Part shown: positions 58,763 to 64,000 of the stretch, one piece after another
Position numbering within the stretch: position 1 is the first letter of the stretch
Layout: each line of letters starts with the position of its first letter
NCBI GenBank assembly: GCA_029255685.2
Contig: CM055319.2
Span: forward strand, 24,585,568-24,649,567
Direction of reading: 5' to 3'
Source: Silene conica
Taxonomy: Eukaryota > Streptophyta > Magnoliopsida > Caryophyllales > Caryophyllaceae
Length of the DNA: 64,000 nt
Notes under the pieces: generated by a model
Database searches by the model: none
Told to the model about the DNA's origin: nothing
What the model saw: the letters and a program-made list of their open reading frames with translations, nothing else
Made by a program: the position numbers and the translations under genes

Positions 58763-59263
58763 ATCTTCAAGGTGAAGAATGGCATAGAAGGACATGATGA
58801 TGTCTATAAAGCTAGGCTAGTAGCTAAAGGGTTTTCCCAAGCTCAAGGTCTTCATTATGATGAAACCTTTGCTTCAGTAGCCATGCTAAGATCCATTAGG
58901 GTAATGTTAGTGATTGCCGCATTTTATGAATATGAAGTGTGGCAAATGGATGTCAAAACCGCCTTCTTAAATGGGCATTTAAAGGAGGATGTATATATGA
59001 TACAACGTGAGGGTTTTGAAGATCCTAAAAATCCTAACAAGGTATGCAAACTTAAGAGATCCATTTATGGTCTTAAGCAAGCATCCAGGAGTTGGAATCA
59101 TCGCTTCAATGAAGTCATAAAAGAGAATGGTTTTGCTCGAAGTGTCGAGGAACCATGTCTATATATGAAATTCAGTGGGAGCAACGTCGTATTCCTAATT
59201 TTGTATGTGGATGACATACTACTCATTGGAAATGATGTTCCAATGCTTTCATCAGTGAAATGA
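58763..59263 (+). CDS. Copia reverse transcriptase, N-terminal part
   Basis: KARLVAKGFSQAQGLHYDET, QMDVKTAFLNGHLKEDVYM, SIYGLKQASRSWNHRF and catalytic LYVDDILLIG (about 59198-59229). The TGA at 59261-59263 interrupts it just before the WLGNNFQMKDLG segment. Confidence 0.9.
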   Translation: MFKVKNGIEGHDDVYKARLVAKGFSQAQGLHYDETFASVAMLRSIRVMLVIAAFYEYEVWQMDVKTAFLNGHLKEDVYMIQREGFEDPKNPNKVCKLKRSIYGLKQASRSWNHRFNEVIKENGFARSVEEPCLYMKFSGSNVVFLILYVDDILLIGNDVPMLSSVK

Positions 59264-60190
59264 TGGTTAGGTAACAATTTTCAGATGAAAGATTTGGGAA
59301 ATGCGCAACGCATATTAGGTATCCGGATCTATAGAGATAGATCCAAGAGGATATTGGCACTAAGTCAAGAATCTTTTATCGATAAGGTTCTACGACGGTT
59401 CAACATGGGAAATTCCAAGAGATGGTTTATCCCAATGGGAAGCGGGATTATATTGAGAAAGTCTCAATATCCCACAGATCCTAAAGATGTTGAACGCATG
59501 AAAGAGATCCGTTATGCTTCCGCTGTGGGATCCATCATGTACGCCATGATATGCACTCGTCCAGATGTCTCGTATGCTTTAAGCATGACTAGTAGATATC
59601 AAGCAAATCCAGGTGAGAGTCACTGGATTGCAGTCAAGAACATCCTTAAGTACTTAAGAAGAACTAAGGACTCATTTTTAGTGTTTGGAGGGGAAGAAGA
59701 TTTGTGTGTAAAGGGTTACACAGATGCAAGCTTCCAAACAGATAAAGACGATTTTAAATCCCAGGCTGGATTTGTCTTTATCATGAATGGTGGTGCCATT
59801 AGTTGGAAAAGCTTCAAAGAGCCAGTCGTTGCGGATTCTATTACAGAAGCAGAGTACATTGCAGCATCAGAAGCTGCAAAGGAAGCAGCATGGATAAGGC
59901 AATTCATTGAGGGACTAAGAGTAGTACCAAATGCCGAAGATCCTATCACCCTTTATTGTGATAACAGTGGTGCTGTCTTTCAGGTTAGGGAACCGAAGTC
60001 TAGCAATAAATCTAGACATGTACCTAGAAAATATCATGTAATCCGGGATTTCATTGATAGGAAGGAAATAGCGATATGTAAGGTGGGGACAGATGATAAT
60101 GTGGCTGATCCCTTAACCAAACCTTTGTCGCAAGTTAAGCATGATTCTCATGCTCGTTCTATGGGTCTTAAATGTTTACCTAATGTGTAA
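59264..60190 (+). CDS. Copia reverse transcriptase end and RNase H
   Basis: Same frame as the RT piece. MKDLGNAQRILGIRIYRD, CTRPDVSYALSMTSRYQ, then RNase H YTDASFQTDKDD, GGAISWKSFKEPVVADS, TEAEYIAASEAAKEAAW and the end NVADPLTKPLSQ. The stop TAA/TAG region closes the polyprotein at 60188-60190. About 790 noncoding bases follow to the 3' LTR. Confidence 0.92.
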   Translation, partial: WLGNNFQMKDLGNAQRILGIRIYRDRSKRILALSQESFIDKVLRRFNMGNSKRWFIPMGSGIILRKSQYPTDPKDVERMKEIRYASAVGSIMYAMICTRPDVSYALSMTSRYQANPGESHWIAVKNILKYLRRTKDSFLVFGGEEDLCVKGYTDASFQTDKDDFKSQAGFVFIMNGGAISWKSFKEPVVADSITEAEYIAASEAAKEAAWIRQFIEGLRVVPNAEDPITLYCDNSGAVFQVREPKSSNKSRHVPRKYHVIRDFIDRKEIAICKVGTDDNVADPLTKPLSQVKHDSHARSMGLKCLPNV

Positions 60191-60983
60191 TCGATTATAT
60201 GATATGAAATGAAAAAGTTGTTTTGTGTTCATATAATATAATCTCGTTCATCATTTAAGTTTTAATTTAAAAACTTATTTTCTTTTATACTTTGTTAAAT
60301 CCAAACAGGATTGTATGACAATAATTGAACCCTGTTAAAGTGAACTGGATTAACTTAGTAGTGCCCCTAGTCACTTGTATGAGGTGACGTCTCGAAGTGA
60401 CTAGATTGTGATGCAATTGATGGTGAGTTCTAATACCATAGAGTCATAAGGGATGACTAATCGATCACATAAACAGACTGTAAGGTACACTCGTGTCGGG
60501 CAGTGACCGCTTATAGAGTTCTTTGCAATTCATTTTGAGTCTGGTCGTGGCAAGAGCTACTATATGAATTCTTATGAGTCGATTCTTAGACTAGAGACTG
60601 GTTGCTCTAAGGTGATATAGTTTCAAAGTGACTTTAATTTATGCTCTACGATCTTCCGTAAAAGGGATCAAATGGGCATCTTTTGGGTCATAATGGACTA
60701 TGTTAGCCGATGAGAACAGTTGGATAGGAATTGTCCAATCCCTTGTCAGGGTTATCTTAAATCTCAAGGCCACTCGAGGAGTAGTGAACTCGAAATGCGT
60801 GGCCACGCTCAGAAGATATCTATGGTAGATAATTCCGGTCTATCAGTTACACTCCATGTCGAGAAAAACCACTATTGATATGATCACATGCAAGAACGAC
60901 CTGTAAGACACCTTGCATTGAGTGGAGATGATGTAATAGGACAAGATAATTGTGATGCACACTTGTGAGGACAAGTGGGAGAT

Positions 60984-62206
60984 TGTTGGAGTAAGTGTCC
61001 TCCACAATAGTGCCATCACGTCAATGGTATAAATCATTGACAAATCTCTATATATAGAATATTCATGGGATGATTTTTCGTAATATAGTCAACTGGTCAA
61101 CGTTAATCGGTAATGATTGGCTTGCTAGAGTTTGAAATTACTGTCGTAATGACGGTGGTGACCAGTTGAGCCCTTTAGGTTACACTTATAGGACAACTCT
61201 CTTGATGGTAAATGAAAGGACTGTATGTTGATACGAGTCAGTTCAATTCTAGTTCGTTATGAGGAAAACATTTATAATAGGATTATGAATTATAATATTT
61301 TAGTGATCGAAATGTCGTCACTAATATTTATATGTTTATAGAACATAATTGTTTGAATGAATTTTCTTAAAACTACAATTCTTGTAGTAGCAAGAAAATA
61401 ATTAATTGATGTTAGTAATTTTAGATTACTAGTAATTTTATGATTAATTGTTTAAATGTTAAACTACGGAATTCATAAAATAAAATTGTCAAAGTAATAG
61501 TTACGTATTACATTTTAGTGAATTATGTGTGAGTCCATTTTATAAATTGGACCGTGCCACACATACTACACTAATAGACATTTTGTTAAGTTAACATATT
61601 ATATGATAATATGTTAACATGAAACATCTAATTAATACATGGTCTAAGTGGGAGAAATTTGAAGGGATTGAGGTGCCCATGTATTGGGCACTCTACCCTA
61701 CCCCAACCGGCCACTCTTTTGAGAAGAACAAAAGAGTGCCTTGTTCCCATTATCTCATTCATTCTTGTTGGTACTAGGGTTTTGTAGAGAGAAAACAAAA
61801 GAATTGTTCATCCTTGCTCTCCCCAAAACAGTGTATAACACCTCATTTGATTAGATCAATTTTGATAATATTTTACTAATGAGTTAGTAGTAATATTATA
61901 TAATATGAACTAGATTTGTATTTTATTTCTAGCAAAATTAATACAAATATTAAGAGAAGTGTGTCTTGGTGCATATCTTTTGGAGGTCGTCTCTTTGAGG
62001 GCTCAAGGAGGATCATTCCCATTTTATTAGCTCAAGAACAAGTGAAGAAGGTGTCTTCACTTGTGCCCTAAAACCGAGTAGTTCAATGTAAGGGTGAAAT
62101 CGTTTTCTTTCCTTATCTCGATTTATATAAGTTATGCATGCATAAGTTCTTTATATTATTAGATAATATCCATAGTATGACTATTATAAGGTTATCAAAC
62201 CTAACA
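60984..62206 (+). repeat. 3' LTR of the copia element
   Basis: 1,223 bp, preceded by purine-rich AGTGGGAGAT. Differs from the 5' LTR by about 30 substitutions and a few short indels by eye. Confidence 0.95.
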
Positions 62207-62560
62207 AATTAAATATAACATTTTACATTTAATTACGAATTAACATTTTAATTCGACTCAGCTAGTACTATTTAATCAGTATTAAATAATCGTATCATCA
62301 TTATATTGACTAACCGTTTAGTCGTATAAGGTATCAACATGATTACATTTTCATCTAACCATATCTCTCAGATTACATCTTTTAGGTGTGACTCTTAGGG
62401 ACCAGTTGATCACCGCTATCTGTATGACAATAACATCAATCTTCTAGCAAGCCAACCGTTATCGATAAACATTAATCAACCGATTATGAAAATTAGTTAA
62501 TTAGCGATGTAATATCTAATAATTCTTTTCTATTTGTTAATTATATCGTGCCATTCATTA
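62207..62560 (-). mobile_element. Old, inverted copia LTR remnant (right piece)
   Basis: The reverse complement of about 62370-62480 aligns with 53437-53530 of the copia LTR: GGCTTGCTAGA, a CAACTGGTCCC region, AGTCACACCTA. It is more diverged than the two LTRs are from each other, so it is a separate, older insertion in the opposite orientation. Confidence 0.6.
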
Positions 62561-62667
62561 AGGTTCTTTTCAGGATACATATTTCTATGTAATAATATGG
62601 TTTATAGAAAAAGTTGTTCATTCCGACTATATAGTATATGGGTTTAAAACTTAATTATCTTCATATA

Positions 62668-62698
62668 CCCGTGCATTTTTACACGGGTGCTAAACTTG
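62668..62698 (+). other. Degenerate Helitron-like 3' end
   Basis: CCCGTGCATTTTTACACGGG followed by TGCTAAACTTGG. It shares the ATACCCGTGCA start with the hairpin at 10345, but the terminal CTRR reads CTTG, so it is a decayed relative. Its 5' extent cannot be set. Confidence 0.5.
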
Positions 62699-62801
62699 GT
62701 CAATTTTTTTTAAACTAGACCCATTGTAGGATACTCCATACTCCATCTAACTTCATACTCCCCCAACTCCTCTAGTCATTCTCAACTTCCTATTTTACAA
62801 A

Positions 62802-62840
62802 TAAAATAAAATAAAATAAAATAAAATAGAAAATAAATAA
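62802..62840. repeat. (AAAAT)n microsatellite
   Basis: ATAAA/AAAAT pentamer repeated about six times, ending in an AAATAAATAAAT run. Confidence 0.85.
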
Positions 62841-62859
62841 ATGAATATCACTTTAAGAA

Positions 62860-63150
62860 GCAGTTACACCTATCATATTCACTTAAATGTTTATATTCAC
62901 GATATAACGTTATCATATTCACTTTAAATTTAGTAAATATGACAATGTTGTTTAATAAATATGTGATATATAGTGTCATATTTACAATATTACACTATTA
63001 TATTCACTTTCAGTTTAGTGAATATGACAGTCTAGTTTGATGACTACGTATTATGTAATATGATATTCAGCACATGATTCTATTATATTTACTTTCAATT
63101 TAGGGCATATGACACTATAGTTTAATTAATATGTATTATGAAGTATAATA
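62860..63150. repeat. Imperfect ~95-bp tandem repeat (three units)
   Basis: TATTCACTTTAAATTTAGTA, TATTCACTTTCAGTTTAGTG and TATTTACTTTCAATTTAGGG, each followed by AATATGACA-like and a TATTATGTAATAT-like word. Confidence 0.75.
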
Positions 63151-63638
63151 TTTAGCTTGATCATGAACGTTTCATTCCATATCAAAACCGCATAATACAA
63201 AATAATTTAAAGGAGTAAAAATAATTATGTGTAACAATTTGAGTAGATCATCTATATAAAATAAAAATACAACAACTGAACAACCATAACATGTTTTTTC
63301 CCTCCAAAATCACACTATCACATTAAACAAAGTTTTTATGATCCCTTGAAAAGAGACTCAATTTCATTTCATTTATTCTGTTACCATAAGATTTATACCA
63401 CCATAATTTTGCGAATTTTTTAAAATAATATTAATGGGTTATTCTATATGGTAACCCTGTATTTTTCAGATCCCACGTGGTAACCCTGCAAATCAGAAAA
63501 CAAAAATGGTAACCCTGTGGTACATTATTATGTATCACCGTAACCCTTAACTAAAATTCCGTCAACTTGCACCGTTAAGTGGTGATATGGCGTGTGATGT
63601 GGCTATTTGGTCTTGATGTGGCGTGTGACATGGAATTA
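63151..63638. other. Noncoding stretch with a TGGTAACCCTG motif
   Basis: No gene. TGGTAACCCTG occurs three times at about 63440-63520, and GATGTGGCGTGTGA-like words twice at 63585-63630. It resembles the end region of a repeat, but no terminal repeats were resolved. Confidence 0.4.
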
Positions 63639-63828
63639 TAGTTGATAAGTAGCATTTTGGCCGCGTTTTCCGCTCATTTATACCTTATTCCGACTCGATT
63701 TTGCGTGCTTAATTGATTAAAAAGCTCATTTTATTAACTAATTTATAATAATTATTCATATTAGTTAGATTTAATAATTAGTCGGGTTTTTAATATATTA
63801 TTCGTATTATTATTATTTTAACTCCGCC
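63639..63828 (+). mobile_element. Start of a gypsy-type LTR, same family as 23797
   Basis: TGATAAGTAGCATTTTGG, then ACCTTATTCCGACTCGATTT and AAGCTCATTTTATTAACTAA, parallel to 23797-23945. It breaks off at about 63828, where LINE-like sequence begins. Confidence 0.6.
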
Positions 63829-64000
63829 TGTGGGTGTTTTTGGACATTCACTGCCGGTCCCAAGCCCGGAGAAAGGAGGAGGGTTGCGGTAGGTCTGTGG
63901 CAGCCAACGTAAAAATCAGTCACATTTCATGGACATGAATCAGAATTTGGACATCGTTGGGGCGTCTCCTCAGAAGCGACGCGCTGCACTTCTCAGACGC
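63829..64000 (+). mobile_element. Probable 5' leader of an RTE-type LINE (runs off the window)
   Basis: Contains CGGTCCCAAGCCCGGAGAAA, GGAGGAGGGTTGCGG and GCGACGCGCTGCACTTCTCA, words I associate from memory with the conserved leader upstream of the endonuclease-RT frame of plant RTE LINEs. The coding part would lie beyond position 64000, so the assignment cannot be confirmed here. Confidence 0.45.

Larger units (their letters stand above)
53320..62206 (+). mobile_element. Full-length, decayed Ty1/copia element, AATTA target duplication
   Basis: LTRs are 53320-54547 and 60984-62206, each TGTTGGAGTAAGTG...CCTAACA. Flanking AATTA lies at 53315-53319 and 62207-62211. Primer site at 54550, purine tract before 60984. 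The polyprotein frame has a large gag deletion, an early TAA, further stops, one frameshift and a Cassandra solo LTR. By eye about 30 substitutions separate the LTRs over 1.2 kb, so the insertion is much older than the Tekay. Confidence 0.95.

Overview
The window looks like a transposon-dense, AT-rich intergenic region of a flowering-plant nuclear genome, most likely a eudicot. The evidence is a Tekay-type chromovirus, two Ty1/copia elements, Cassandra (5S-bearing) solo LTRs, a Helitron with a Rep-helicase gene, an Ac-like hAT element, a Tourist-like MITE, MULE-like elements set in (TA)n tracts, and long tandem arrays. I found no intact host gene, rRNA or tRNA gene. The only recognisable host-gene material is a set of captured fragments of an AP-3 adaptor delta-subunit gene and RPA-like exons. 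The species cannot be named from this sequence alone.

Layout, left to right. 1-1663: part of a reversed Tekay-like LTR, abutting a 5'-truncated Helitron (1664-10374). The Helitron's Rep-helicase gene can be followed over four exons. One intron is swollen to 4.7 kb by two TIR elements that sit inside (TA)n tracts. 10375-19161: noncoding sequence; a reversed Tekay-like LTR carrying a Tourist MITE; an RPA-like gene fragment bracketed by two near-identical copies of about 870 bp; and a Cassandra solo LTR. 20115-23509: a putative TIR element holding AP-3 delta fragments. 23797-26260: a long LTR of another gypsy type. 26868-29900: a tandem array of about 98-bp units with a higher-order period near 1.16 kb. 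30164-33515: a nearly complete hAT element with an 8-bp target duplication. 33569-45020: a long-inverted-repeat element whose core is a 133-bp satellite (six copies), split by a full-length, very young Tekay chromovirus (33996-43934). 45048-46953: a third TIR element next to (TA)n. 47054-52760: a reversed Tekay-like leader and LTR, interrupted by a truncated reversed copia element (47391-51810). 53320-62206: a full-length but decayed copia element with a Cassandra solo LTR in its polyprotein frame, itself inserted in an older, inverted copia LTR. 62207-64000: noncoding repeats, a degenerate Helitron 3' end, the start of a gypsy-type LTR, and a probable RTE-type LINE leader that runs off the window.

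The elements do not act as one pathway. They are nested layers, and the nesting gives an order of events. The Tekay insertion is the youngest large one: its LTRs differ at only a handful of sites. The copia element at 53320 has LTRs about ten times more diverged and carries many stop codons. The best candidates for something little described are the long-inverted-repeat element with pol III-like boxes and a 133-bp satellite core, the set of (TA)n-resident TIR elements, the AP-3 delta capture, and the 870-bp duplication around the RPA-like cargo.
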